64,000 nt of DNA, taken from the NCBI RefSeq assembly GCF_000308795.1, contig NZ_BAGK01000238.1, forward strand, positions 1 through 64,000. Direction: 5' to 3'. The notes under the pieces were generated by a model. The model worked only from the letters and a program-made list of their open reading frames with translations, was not told the DNA's origin and ran no database searches. Positions 49,949-57,404 of this stretch are shown here, one piece after another; the stretch's first letter is position 1, and the number at the start of each line of letters is the position of its first letter. The DNA is from Nocardia thailandica NBRC 100428. Its GTDB lineage: Bacteria > Actinomycetota > Actinomycetes > Mycobacteriales > Mycobacteriaceae. The position numbers and the translations under genes are program-made.

Positions 49949-51031
49949 ATGGCTACGGTGACCTTCGATCGCGCCACCCGGCTCTACCCGGGCGGGCAGC
50001 GGCCCGCGGTGGATCAGCTGAACCTGGAGATCGCCGACGGCGAGTTCCTGGTGCTGGTCGGGCCGTCCGGGTGTGGCAAGTCGACCTCGCTGCGGATGCT
50101 CGCGGGGCTCGAGGAGGTCGACGGCGGGCGGATCCTGATCGGGGACTCCGACGTCACGGATGTGGAACCCAAGGAACGCGACATCGCGATGGTGTTCCAG
50201 AACTACGCGCTGTACCCGCACATGTCGGTCGCGGAGAACATGGGTTTCGCGCTGAAGCTGGCCAAGGTGTCCAAGGCCGAGCGGGAGCAGCGGGTGCTGG
50301 AGGCGGCCAAGCTGCTCGACCTCGAGCAGTTCCTGGACCGTAAGCCCAAGGCGCTGTCCGGCGGCCAGCGGCAGCGGGTGGCCATGGGCCGGGCCATCGT
50401 GCGGCAGCCGCAGGTGTTCCTCATGGACGAGCCGCTGTCGAACCTCGACGCCAAGCTGCGCGTGCAGACCCGCACCCAGATCGCCCAGCTGCAGCGGCGG
50501 CTCGGCACCACCACGGTCTACGTCACCCACGACCAGGTGGAGGCGATGACCATGGGCGACCGCGTCGCCGTGCTCAAGGACGGCCTGCTGCAGCAGTGCG
50601 CGTCCCCGCGCGACCTCTACCGCGACCCGGCCAACCAGTTCGTCGCCGGGTTCATGGGCTCGCCCGCGATGAACCTGTTCACCCTGCCCGTCGACGACGG
50701 CACCGTCACCCTCGGCGGCCACGCCATCCCGGTCCCGCGCTCGGTGGCCGACGCGGGCGCCGGTTCGGTGGTCCTCGGCATCCGGCCCGAGCACCTCTCG
50801 GCGGGCGACGGCGGCATCCGTCTCGAGGTCGACGTCATCGAGGAACTCGGCTCCGACGCCTACGTCTACGGGCGGGCGCTGTCGGACGGGTCCAGCGGGC
50901 ACACCGGGGAGAGCATCGTGGCCCGGGTCGACTGGCGCAAGCCGCCGGCCAGGGGCGACCGGCTCGAGCTCGTCGCCGACCCGGAGCACGTGTATTTCTT
51001 CGCCGCCGAGGACGGCAGGCGGCTGCGCTGA
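49949..51031 (+). CDS. SugC/UgpC/MsmK-type ABC importer ATP-binding protein
   Basis: 360 aa. Walker A GPSGCGKST at about 37-45, QNYALYPHMSVAENM, signature LSGGQRQRVAMGRAI, Walker B VFLMDEPLSNLDAKLR and the C-terminal MalK-type regulatory domain (about 235-360) with GIRPEHLS. This group energises sugar and glycerol-3-phosphate importers, sometimes several per genome. No permease genes are adjacent. The lpqY-sugA genes at the right edge may use this ATPase or one beyond the window. Confidence 0.92.
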   Translation: MATVTFDRATRLYPGGQRPAVDQLNLEIADGEFLVLVGPSGCGKSTSLRMLAGLEEVDGGRILIGDSDVTDVEPKERDIAMVFQNYALYPHMSVAENMGFALKLAKVSKAEREQRVLEAAKLLDLEQFLDRKPKALSGGQRQRVAMGRAIVRQPQVFLMDEPLSNLDAKLRVQTRTQIAQLQRRLGTTTVYVTHDQVEAMTMGDRVAVLKDGLLQQCASPRDLYRDPANQFVAGFMGSPAMNLFTLPVDDGTVTLGGHAIPVPRSVADAGAGSVVLGIRPEHLSAGDGGIRLEVDVIEELGSDAYVYGRALSDGSSGHTGESIVARVDWRKPPARGDRLELVADPEHVYFFAAEDGRRLR

Positions 51032-51032
51032 G

Positions 51033-51056
51033 GCCCGGCCGCGGCCCCGGCCGGGC
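51033..51056. terminator. Terminator between SugC-like and AmaP-like genes
   Basis: GCCCGGCC / GGCCGGGC, 8-bp stem and 8-nt loop, between the two convergent stop codons. Confidence 0.55.
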
Positions 51057-51062
51057 GTCGCG

Positions 51063-51638
51063 CTAGAGCGCCCGCGCGGTCCGGGCCCGGTCGGCGATCC
51101 GGAACTCCGCCGAGACGGGCACCGTGACCAGGTCGAGCGCGGTGCAGAGCCGCCCGACCGCGTGGCCGAGGATCTGCCGCCGGATCGCCGGGAGATCGGC
51201 ATCGGGGTCGGTGTCGATCACCAGGTGCAGGTTCGGCGCGGCGGGTCCGTCGGACAGCCGCGCGGTCGCCGACCGGACGCCGGGATAGGTCTCCACGTCG
51301 GCGGCGACGGCGGCCGCGGCGGCGTCGGAGCCGAGCAGGGTGCGGCCCTGCGCGTCCGCCGCGCCCAGCTGCCAGGTCTCGCGCCTCGGCAGCCGGGTGA
51401 ACTGGGCCGCGAGCCAGCGCAGCGCGAGCAGCGTGACGATCACCGCGCCGGCGATGACCGCGTAGAACACCAGCCGGGGCGGCTCCTCGGTGCCCGGCAC
51501 CAGCGGTGAGCCGGGCGAGATCCGCGAGACGGCACCGAAGTGCACGGCGAGGACCGCCGCGCCGCCCGCGACGAGCACCAGCCCGAGCAGGCCGAGCACG
51601 CCGCGGTTGAGCCGCGCGGGCCGGTTGGCGGTTGTCAT
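51063..51638 (-). CDS. AmaP-like membrane protein of the Asp23 operon
   Basis: 191 aa. Two hydrophobic segments near 12-32 and 60-80, then a cytoplasmic C-terminal part (about 85-191) with an Asp23-like rhythm: VETYPGVRSATARLSD, then LVIDTDPDADLPAIRRQILGHAVGRL. In Staphylococcus, AmaP anchors Asp23 to the membrane, and this protein would do the same for the Asp23 homologues encoded upstream. GGGAGGT 5 nt before the ATG. Last gene of the nine-gene operon. Confidence 0.78.
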   Translation of the reverse strand: MTTANRPARLNRGVLGLLGLVLVAGGAAVLAVHFGAVSRISPGSPLVPGTEEPPRLVFYAVIAGAVIVTLLALRWLAAQFTRLPRRETWQLGAADAQGRTLLGSDAAAAAVAADVETYPGVRSATARLSDGPAAPNLHLVIDTDPDADLPAIRRQILGHAVGRLCTALDLVTVPVSAEFRIADRARTARAL

Positions 51639-52171
51639 CGGGTACCTCCCGGCGTGATCGCGCGCAGGCTGGTGCGCAGCCGGGGTGTCCCGGCGGGGCG
51701 GATGCGGTCGAGCCGCGCGCCGACCGCGACACCGATGTCCTCGGCGGTCTTCGGCGCGGTGTGGTGGGTGTGCCCGCTGACCCGGATCTTCTTCGCGCGC
51801 AGCCGGACCCGGGCCCGGTCGAGCCCGTCCACCCCCGCCGCGGCGTCGGCGATCGCGTGGCGCAGGCTGCGCCGGGTGATGCCGGCCTCGACCTCGTCCT
51901 CGGCCTCCAGCGGCACGACGACCGCGCGGCCCGGCAGCAGCGCCGCGGCCAGCAGCAGCAGGCCGAGCACCACCGCGACGATCCCGCCCGCCAGCACCCA
52001 CGCGCTGTCCCACGCGGTGGTGTGCAGGCGGGTGGCCACGCTGTCGTAGGACACCAGTTCGTGTGTGCCCGTCAGGCGTTGGACGAGGGTCACCGCGACG
52101 AGCACGGCGAGTGCGCCGAGCGCCGTCGCGACGAGCACCGCCGGGACGATCCGGCGGGGACGTCGTTTCAT
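51635..52171 (-). CDS. DUF6286-like membrane protein
   Basis: 178 aa. Basic start MKRRPRR, two membrane segments (about 8-30 and 60-85), then a cytoplasmic domain of the DUF6286 type (AGITRRSLRHAIADAAAGVDGL, then RARVRLRAKKIRVSGHTHHT). GAGGAGA 5 nt before the ATG; ATGA overlap with the downstream AmaP-like gene. In actinobacteria this family is found with Asp23 proteins. Confidence 0.82.
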   Translation of the reverse strand: MKRRPRRIVPAVLVATALGALAVLVAVTLVQRLTGTHELVSYDSVATRLHTTAWDSAWVLAGGIVAVVLGLLLLAAALLPGRAVVVPLEAEDEVEAGITRRSLRHAIADAAAGVDGLDRARVRLRAKKIRVSGHTHHTAPKTAEDIGVAVGARLDRIRPAGTPRLRTSLRAITPGGTR

Positions 52172-52485
52172 CGCACTCTCCTCTCGGCGGGCGCGGGCAC
52201 GAGGGCGGTCACCTCGATGTCCACGCGCGGCACGGTCAAACCGGTCAGCTCCGTGACCCGTGCGATCAGGTGGGCTCGGCACCGGTCGGTCACCTGCGTG
52301 ACCGAGCACGGGTAGCGGACCGGGAGCCGGACGCGCAGCCCGGCCCCGGTCCCGACGACCTGGGCCTCGACCTGCACGTCCGGCTCCACGCCGTCGACCT
52401 CGGCCGCGGCCCGGGCGGCGATGCGGCGGACCGCCCGCTCGCCGACCGTGGTCGCGCCGGGCAGTTCGGCGGTGACGGTGGTCAC
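52168..52485 (-). CDS. Asp23/Gls24 family protein (short)
   Basis: 105 aa from a GTG. Starts with the family pattern TTVGERAVRRIAARAAAEVDGVEPDVQV; then strands RLPVRYPCSVTQVTDRCRAHLIARV and VDIEVTAL. Overlaps the DUF6286-like gene by 4 bp at one end and the small membrane protein gene at the other. Confidence 0.82.
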   Translation of the reverse strand: MTTVTAELPGATTVGERAVRRIAARAAAEVDGVEPDVQVEAQVVGTGAGLRVRLPVRYPCSVTQVTDRCRAHLIARVTELTGLTVPRVDIEVTALVPAPAERRVR

Positions 52486-52670
52486 CGCCTGCCCCGATCC
52501 TGGGTGGTCCGGATCAGGCCGGCCAGGTCGACCTGGCCGTCGAGCCAGCGGCCGACCAGCAGACCGAGGCCACCGAAGATCAGCACGACGGCGAACGCGC
52601 CGAGCCCGCCGAACGCGGCGGCGAATCCCAGGGACAGGCCCATGGCGAGGCAGATCGCGGTGGCACTCAT
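52482..52670 (-). CDS. Small two-helix membrane protein of the Asp23 operon
   Basis: 62 aa. Nearly all hydrophobic (LAMGLSLGFAAAFGGLGAFA and VVLIFGGLGLLVGRWLDGQV), ending in a charged RTTQDRGRR tail. Resembles DUF2273-type proteins found in Asp23 operons. Starts 1 bp after the preceding Asp23 gene's stop. Confidence 0.72.
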   Translation of the reverse strand: MSATAICLAMGLSLGFAAAFGGLGAFAVVLIFGGLGLLVGRWLDGQVDLAGLIRTTQDRGRR

Positions 52671-52671
52671 G

Positions 52672-53151
52672 TCACTGCACCCGGTCGCGGGTCGGCTGCT
52701 GCTCGGAGTCATCCTCGATGTAGACGTCGTTGACGTTGATGTTGACCTCGACCACCTCGAGGCCGGTCATCTGCTCGATGGCGGTGATGACGTTGCGGCG
52801 CACCGCCTTCGCGAGCTCGGCGATCGAGACCCCGTACTCGACGACGAGTTCGAGGTCGACCGCGGCCTGCTTCTCGCCGACCTCCACCGACACGCCCTGG
52901 CCGATGCTCGACGAGGCGCCCGGGATGCGGTCGCGCAGCGCGCCGATGGCCCGGGCGGTGCCGCCGCCGAGGTCGTGCACGCCGCGGACCTCGCGGGCGG
53001 CCAGCCCGGCGATCTTCTGTACCACGGTGTCGGCGACGGTGGTGGTGCCCAGGTCGGTCGCCAGCGGGTGCGGGCGCTCGGCGGTGTTGCGCTCGGTGGT
53101 CGCCTTGTCGGCGGCCTTGTTGTTCTCGGTGTCCTTCACGACGGTGCTCAC
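52672..53151 (-). CDS. Asp23/Gls24 family envelope-stress protein
   Basis: 159 aa from a GTG at 53151 with GGAGG 6 nt upstream. The best-conserved Asp23 member here: TTTVADTVVQKIAGLAAREVRGVHDLG, DLELVVEYGVSIAELAKAVRRNVITAIEQMTGLEVVEVNINVNDV in pieces (about 95-145). Charged N-terminal extension. A 76-bp gap separates it from the upstream gene. Confidence 0.92.
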   Translation of the reverse strand: MSTVVKDTENNKAADKATTERNTAERPHPLATDLGTTTVADTVVQKIAGLAAREVRGVHDLGGGTARAIGALRDRIPGASSSIGQGVSVEVGEKQAAVDLELVVEYGVSIAELAKAVRRNVITAIEQMTGLEVVEVNINVNDVYIEDDSEQQPTRDRVQ

Positions 53152-53227
53152 GTGTTTCCTCCCGATCATGTTGTGTGGCAAGGACGGACGATCTGACATC
53201 TGTTAGGACACGGGCCCGCGCGGAACC

Positions 53228-53563
53228 TCACGGACCGGAATCGTGATCTGGATCGCTGTCGGCGCCCAGCGCGTCGGCGTGCAGGGCGACGACGTGGACA
53301 CGGAGCGTCGCTCCGGCCCACGGGCTTTCGTCGAGCAGCGGACGCACCGCGGCGCCGACCCGCTCGACCAGGGCGGACAGCGGCAGCGAACCGGCGACGA
53401 TCCGGATCTCCACCGCCTCCTCGCCGAGTTCGACGGCGAATCGGTGCGGGTCCCAGGGCAGCCAGCGGCCGCCGCGCATGCCCATCGGCACCGCGGGGTG
53501 TACGTCGTCGAAGTCGTCGAGCGCCGCGACGATCGCGGCGGTCAGGTCGGTCGCTCGGTTCAC
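53228..53563 (-). CDS. Divergent Asp23-like small protein
   Basis: 111 aa from a GTG at 53563 with GAGG 5 nt upstream. Residues 40-100 follow the Asp23 strand-helix-strand pattern (VEIRIVAGSLPLSALVERVG, then ATLRVHVVALHADA) but the usual N-terminal helix is replaced by MNRATDLTAAIVAALDDFDD. Position in the operon supports the relation. Otherwise unrecognised. Confidence 0.6.
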   Translation of the reverse strand: MNRATDLTAAIVAALDDFDDVHPAVPMGMRGGRWLPWDPHRFAVELGEEAVEIRIVAGSLPLSALVERVGAAVRPLLDESPWAGATLRVHVVALHADALGADSDPDHDSGP

Positions 53564-53565
53564 GG

Positions 53566-53931
53566 TCACCTCGGTTCGATGTCCAGCACGGAGACCGTCA
53601 CCGAGTCGACGGTCTCCGCGGTCGCCTCGGCCACGGCGCGAACGACCGCGCGCTGCACCGCGCGGCCGACCCGCGTGACCTGCGCCGTCGCGGTCAGCGC
53701 CAGGTCGACCTGCACGGTCAGCCTGCCCTCGGCGCGGCGCACGCGCACCCCGGCGGTCGCCGCGGTCGGCAGACCGCTCCACAGCTGTCCGCCGGTGCCC
53801 GCGTACTGGCCGGCCAGCCCGAGGACGCCCGGCTCGAGCCGCGCGACGCCCGGGACCCGGGTCGCCGCGTCGGCGGCGACGGCGGCGATCACCGCGGGGC
53901 CGACGGTCAGGCGCGTCTCCGGTGCGGTCAC
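53566..53931 (-). CDS. Asp23/Gls24 family protein
   Basis: 121 aa from a GTG at 53931 that overlaps the upstream gene by 4 bp. Starts RLTVGPAVIAAVAADAATRVPGVARLEPG, then VRVRRAEGRLTVQVDLALTA and AVQRAVVRAVAEATAETVDSVTVSV, the complete family core. Confidence 0.87.
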   Translation of the reverse strand: MTAPETRLTVGPAVIAAVAADAATRVPGVARLEPGVLGLAGQYAGTGGQLWSGLPTAATAGVRVRRAEGRLTVQVDLALTATAQVTRVGRAVQRAVVRAVAEATAETVDSVTVSVLDIEPR

Positions 53932-54500
53932 GATCGCTCCTCGTAGAGATCGGTGACGGCGATGTCGAGCCGGACGACGCGCACGCCGATCCGGGCGGAC
54001 GCCGCGGCGTGCACGCGTTCGCGCACCGCCGTGACGAGGTCCTCGATGCGGTGGGCGCCGTGCCGCACGGCCAGGGTCATCGTGACCGCCAGCCCGTCGG
54101 TGCCGTCGTCGCCGTCGCCGTCCACGCCGCGCACCCGGCAGCTCCTCGCCCTGACCCCGTCGACGGTGTCGGCGGCGTAGCGCAGCAGCACGGCGACCGC
54201 CTGCTCACTGACCTGCACCGAACCGGGTTCGGCCGAGTCGACGGTGACCGCGCGACCGCGCCGCACGTCGGCGCGCACCGCGGACATGATGCGGCCGAAC
54301 AGATCCGGCGGCGGCGGGTCGGGCTCCTCGATCAGTTCGCGCGTGGCGTCGCGCAGGGTCAGCAGGCTCTCACGGGCCGCCCGGCAGTCCGGGCACGCCC
54401 GTTCGTGGGCGTCGGGGCCCGACTCGGGGTCCGTCAGGTGCTGCCAGATCTGCTCGACACCGCGCCCGCAGGGCAGCGTGTAGTCGTTGTCGGTGGTCAT
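53928..54500 (-). CDS. Zinc-finger anti-sigma domain fused to an Asp23-like domain
   Basis: 190 aa from an ATG at 54500 overlapping the sigma stop (ATGA). The N-terminal 50 residues are like a zinc anti-sigma module: PCGRGVEQIWQHL, then HERACPDCRAA (HxxxCxxC). A linker with EEPDPPPPDLFGRI follows, and residues 90-190 are Asp23-like: VSEQAVAVLLRYAADTVDGVRARSC, LAVTMTLAVRHGAHRIEDLVTAV, RVVRLDIAVTDL. No membrane helix is present. A direct link between sigma control and Asp23 assembly is the obvious inference. Co-located directly after the ECF sigma gene. Confidence 0.8.
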   Translation of the reverse strand: MTTDNDYTLPCGRGVEQIWQHLTDPESGPDAHERACPDCRAARESLLTLRDATRELIEEPDPPPPDLFGRIMSAVRADVRRGRAVTVDSAEPGSVQVSEQAVAVLLRYAADTVDGVRARSCRVRGVDGDGDDGTDGLAVTMTLAVRHGAHRIEDLVTAVRERVHAAASARIGVRVVRLDIAVTDLYEERS

Positions 54501-55063
54501 CGCCATGGTTTCATCACCTCTGCCAGTTGCGCGCGAGCCCGGGCGATCCGGCCGCGCACCGCGGCGTTGTTCGCGCCGACGATCTCGGCGATCTCGTCGT
54601 AGGACCGGCCGTGGACCTCGCGCAACAGCCAGCAGGCCCGCTGCTCGGGCGTCAGCTCCTGCAGCGCGTCGGTCAGCGCGGCCAGCTGGCTGCTGACCTC
54701 GGTCGCGTGGTCGGGGCGGGTCTCGGTGCGCGTGGACGGCGTGGTCTCGGGGTCCATCTCGGTGGTCGGGCGGCGGGCGCGCAGCACGTTCAGGCACCGG
54801 TTGGTGGTCATCCGGTACATCCAGCCCGCGAAGGCCGCGTCGTCCTGGAGCCGGGACAGGTTGCGCCAGGCGTTGAGGAAGACCTCCTGGGTCACGTCCT
54901 CGGCCTCGGCGCGGTCGCCCAGCATGCGCGACGCGAGCCGGAACATGGGGCCCTGGTAGCGCACCACCAGTTGTTCGTAGGCCCGGACATCGCCGTCACG
55001 CGCCCGACCGGCCAGGGTCGCGTCGTCCAGCGTTGCCTCGGGCGCCGGTGACGTCGTGGTCAC
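54497..55063 (-). CDS. ECF sigma factor heading the Asp23 operon
   Basis: 188 aa from a GTG with GGAGG 5-6 nt upstream. Region 2 (YEQLVVRYQGPMFRLASRML, AEDVTQEVFLNAWRNL) and region 4 (LTPEQRACWLLREVHGRSYDEIAEIVGANNAAVRGRI) are intact, SigE/SigM-like in size. First of nine minus-strand genes. A CATAAT -10 reads at 55129-55124. The start is not at the upstream ATG-like codon because no ribosome site supports it. Confidence 0.9.
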   Translation of the reverse strand: MTTTSPAPEATLDDATLAGRARDGDVRAYEQLVVRYQGPMFRLASRMLGDRAEAEDVTQEVFLNAWRNLSRLQDDAAFAGWMYRMTTNRCLNVLRARRPTTEMDPETTPSTRTETRPDHATEVSSQLAALTDALQELTPEQRACWLLREVHGRSYDEIAEIVGANNAAVRGRIARARAQLAEVMKPWR

Positions 55064-55123
55064 ACGCACCTCCTCCGCCAGTACTCGATGAATGGACACG
55101 ATGCGTGGGAAAGGCTCACGGCG

Positions 55124-55129
55124 ATTATG
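55124..55129 (-). promoter_or_regulatory. Candidate -10 (CATAAT) for the ECF sigma operon
   Basis: CATAAT on the minus strand, 60 bp before the GTG. A housekeeping-type box; an ECF-type autoregulatory promoter was not clear. Confidence 0.3.
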
Positions 55130-55223
55130 GGGTGATCGTCATCTCAGCCGTGGCTGCGTGAGGACCCGGTGTGTCGGGTGTCGTACCTGATGCAAGGTGT
55201 CACGGCCGGGAACGAGGAGAACG

Positions 55224-56111
55224 ATGTCGAGCAGGGTACGAGTGGCGGCGGTGCAGGCCGCGCCCCGATGGCTGAACCTGGCGGCCGGTGTCGACCAGGT
55301 CGTTTCTCTGATCGAGTCGGCGTCCGACCAGGGCGCGCGGCTGGTCGCCTTCCCGGAGACGTTCCTGCCCGGTTTCCCGTGGTGGATGTGGCTGAGTGCC
55401 GTGGACTGGGACGGCGACATCATCGCCCGGTACCGGCGCAACTCGATGACCGCGGACGGCCCGGAACTACGCGCGATCCGCTACGCGGCGCGCCGCCGCG
55501 GCATCCACGTCGCGCTCGGCTTCTCCGAGCGCGACGGCGAGCAGGTCTTCATGTCGCAGGCGCTGATCGACGACCGGGGCGACGTGCAGGTCGCGCGCAA
55601 GGGCGCGCCGACGCCGCTCGAGCGCACCGTCTTCGGCTCCGCGCCGCGGCGTCCGCTGATCCGGGAGACCGCCGTCGGCAGGGTCGGCGTGCTCGGCGGC
55701 ACGGACCACCTGCGGCCGGGCGTGTGCGAGGACATGCACCGGGCGGGCGAGCAGATCCACGTCGCCGCCTGGCCGGGGTTCACCGTCTACGAGGGGGAAC
55801 CGAGGACGCGCGGGCCCGAGCTGTGCACCGACACGAGCCGCCGCTACGCCCGCGCGGGCGGCAGCTACGTGATCGCGCCGACGGCCGTCGTCCCCGTCGC
55901 GGGCTGGGAGGTCGCGGGCCCCGGCACCCCGCGGCGCAGGCTGCTCAGGGGCGGCAGCGGGGTGGCGCGGATCCTCGGCCCCGACGGCCGCGATCTCGCC
56001 GTTCCGCTGGACGAGGACGCCGAAGGACTGCTGGTCGCCGACCTGATCGTCGCCACCGGCCGGGACCGGGTGCGCCCCGGGCACCCGCCGGGCGCCCGGG
56101 CGCTGGCCTGA
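55224..56111 (+). CDS. Nitrilase-superfamily protein lacking the catalytic Cys
   Basis: 295 aa with GAGGAG 4 nt before the ATG. The fold and motifs of aliphatic nitrilases are present: catalytic-type Glu E45 (FPETFLPGFPWW), Lys K126 (RKGAPTPLERTVFG), and GEQIHVAAWPGF after the Cys region. At the Cys position the family has a CWEH-type motif, but this protein reads GGTDH (158-162) with Gly159; the nearest Cys is C168 in GVCED. Without the Cys the usual thioimidate chemistry cannot occur. It may be non-catalytic or catalyse something else. Confidence 0.8.
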   Translation: MSSRVRVAAVQAAPRWLNLAAGVDQVVSLIESASDQGARLVAFPETFLPGFPWWMWLSAVDWDGDIIARYRRNSMTADGPELRAIRYAARRRGIHVALGFSERDGEQVFMSQALIDDRGDVQVARKGAPTPLERTVFGSAPRRPLIRETAVGRVGVLGGTDHLRPGVCEDMHRAGEQIHVAAWPGFTVYEGEPRTRGPELCTDTSRRYARAGGSYVIAPTAVVPVAGWEVAGPGTPRRRLLRGGSGVARILGPDGRDLAVPLDEDAEGLLVADLIVATGRDRVRPGHPPGARALA

Positions 56112-56168
56112 TTTCGCCCTGCGCGCAACGGCTCGCGCGCGGGCTCGCCGGGCTTCTACACTCGCGCC

Positions 56169-56816
56169 ATGCGTATCGCGGTACTGGGAACCGGCCAGGT
56201 CGGGCAGCGGCTCGCCGGCAAGCTCGTCGAGCTCGGGCACGAGGTGACGATGGGTTCGCGGACCGCCGACAACGCCGACGCGGCCGCCTGGGCCGCCGCG
56301 ACCGGGGGCGCGCACGGCACCTTCGCCGACGCCGCCGCGGCCGCGGAGCTGATCGTCAACGCGACCTCGGGCACGGTGTCGGTCGCGGCGCTGACCGCGG
56401 CGGGCGCGGAGAACCTGCGCGGCAAGATCCTCGTCGACGTGTCGAATTCGCTCGACTTCTCCCAGGGCTTCCCGCCCCGCCTGATCACGCCCGAGGCGGG
56501 CAGCGTCGCCGAGACCATCCAGCTGGCCTTTCCCGAGGCGCGGGTGGTCAAGACGCTGAACACGGTCAACAACGCGACCATGGTCGATCCGGCCCGCATC
56601 CCGGGCGACCACAGCATCTTCGTCAGCGGTGACGACGCGGACGCCAAGAAGCAGGTCATCGAGCTGCTGAACGCCTTCGGCTGGACCGCCGCGCAGATCG
56701 TCGACCTGGGCGGTCTGGCCACCGCGCGCAGCACCGAGCCCATGGTGCTGCTGTGGGTGCACCTCTACCAGCGGTTCGGCACCGAGGACGTCAACGTCGG
56801 GGTGTTCACCGCCTAG
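56169..56816 (+). CDS. NADPH-dependent F420 reductase-like oxidoreductase
   Basis: 215 aa. Rossmann start MRIAVLGTGQVGQRLAGKL with GSRTADNAD after strand 2, indicating NADP(H). The segments DVSNSLDFSQGFPPR, VKTLNTVNNATM and LGGLATARSTEPMVLLW match the family of F420:NADP oxidoreductases (Fno). TACACT lies 6 nt before the ATG, so a leaderless message is likely. The stop overlaps the convergent HxlR gene by 4 bp (CTAG). Confidence 0.85.
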   Translation: MRIAVLGTGQVGQRLAGKLVELGHEVTMGSRTADNADAAAWAAATGGAHGTFADAAAAAELIVNATSGTVSVAALTAAGAENLRGKILVDVSNSLDFSQGFPPRLITPEAGSVAETIQLAFPEARVVKTLNTVNNATMVDPARIPGDHSIFVSGDDADAKKQVIELLNAFGWTAAQIVDLGGLATARSTEPMVLLWVHLYQRFGTEDVNVGVFTA

Positions 56817-57328
56817 TCGCCCGCGCGCTTGCGGGCGCGCAGGTATTCCTTGTTGACGCGGACGCCGAGCCGGTCCAGCTCGATCGGGGTGCCGTCGGCG
56901 CTGCGCAGTTCGACCCGGACCGGCTCGCCCGTCTCGGCGTCGACGCGCAGCAGCGGCGGCGGGCCCGGCTGCAGGTACTCGTCGCCCCACTGCCAGAGCG
57001 CGACCACCGCGGGCAGCAGGTCGAGACCCTTCTTGGTCAGCACGTACTCGTTGCGGGTGCGCTGGCCCTCCTCCCGGTAGGGCTGCTTCTCCAGCAGCCC
57101 CGCCTCGGTGAGCTTGCGCAACTGGCTGGCCGCCGCGGCGTCGGTGACCCCGACGCGGCGGGCGAAGCCGTCGAATCGCCGTGTGCCGTAGTAGGCCTCG
57201 CGCAGGATCAGCATCGCCGAGCGGGTGCCGATGAGGTCCATGGCGCGCGCGATCGAGCAGCCGGTCGTCTCCCAGGCGTCGAGATCGGCGAGCGGACCTT
57301 CCATCACAGCGGACATGTGGTCCATCAT
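56813..57328 (-). CDS. HxlR-family regulator, divergent from thiolase
   Basis: 171 aa. HxlR helix-turn-helix: TTGCSIARAMDLIGTRSAMLILREAYYGTRRFDGFARRVGVTDAAAASQLRKL in pieces (about 21-75) with the conserved Cys; the wing has NEYVLTKKG. The C-terminal extension (about 120-171) is longer than usual. ATGs at 57328, 57325 and 57316 are all possible. Divergent from the thiolase gene, whose promoter carries a direct repeat. Confidence 0.87.
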   Translation of the reverse strand: MMDHMSAVMEGPLADLDAWETTGCSIARAMDLIGTRSAMLILREAYYGTRRFDGFARRVGVTDAAAASQLRKLTEAGLLEKQPYREEGQRTRNEYVLTKKGLDLLPAVVALWQWGDEYLQPGPPPLLRVDAETGEPVRVELRSADGTPIELDRLGVRVNKEYLRARKRAGD

Positions 57329-57335
57329 ACCGCCA

Positions 57336-57382
57336 GCTGACTTGAGTTGTTCATAGTCTGGTCGTACGCTGACTTTAGTTCT
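57336..57382. promoter_or_regulatory. Thiolase promoter with direct repeat on -35 and -10
   Basis: GCTGACTT-G/T-AGTT-G/C-T occurs at 57336-57350 and 57368-57382, 32 bp (three turns) apart. The first copy covers the -35 TTGAGT (57342-57347) and the second begins on the -10 TACGCT (57365-57370); spacer 17 bp. A strong candidate operator for the divergent HxlR regulator. Confidence 0.6.
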
Positions 57383-57404
57383 CACAAGTTAGAAAGGAAC
57401 GGCC

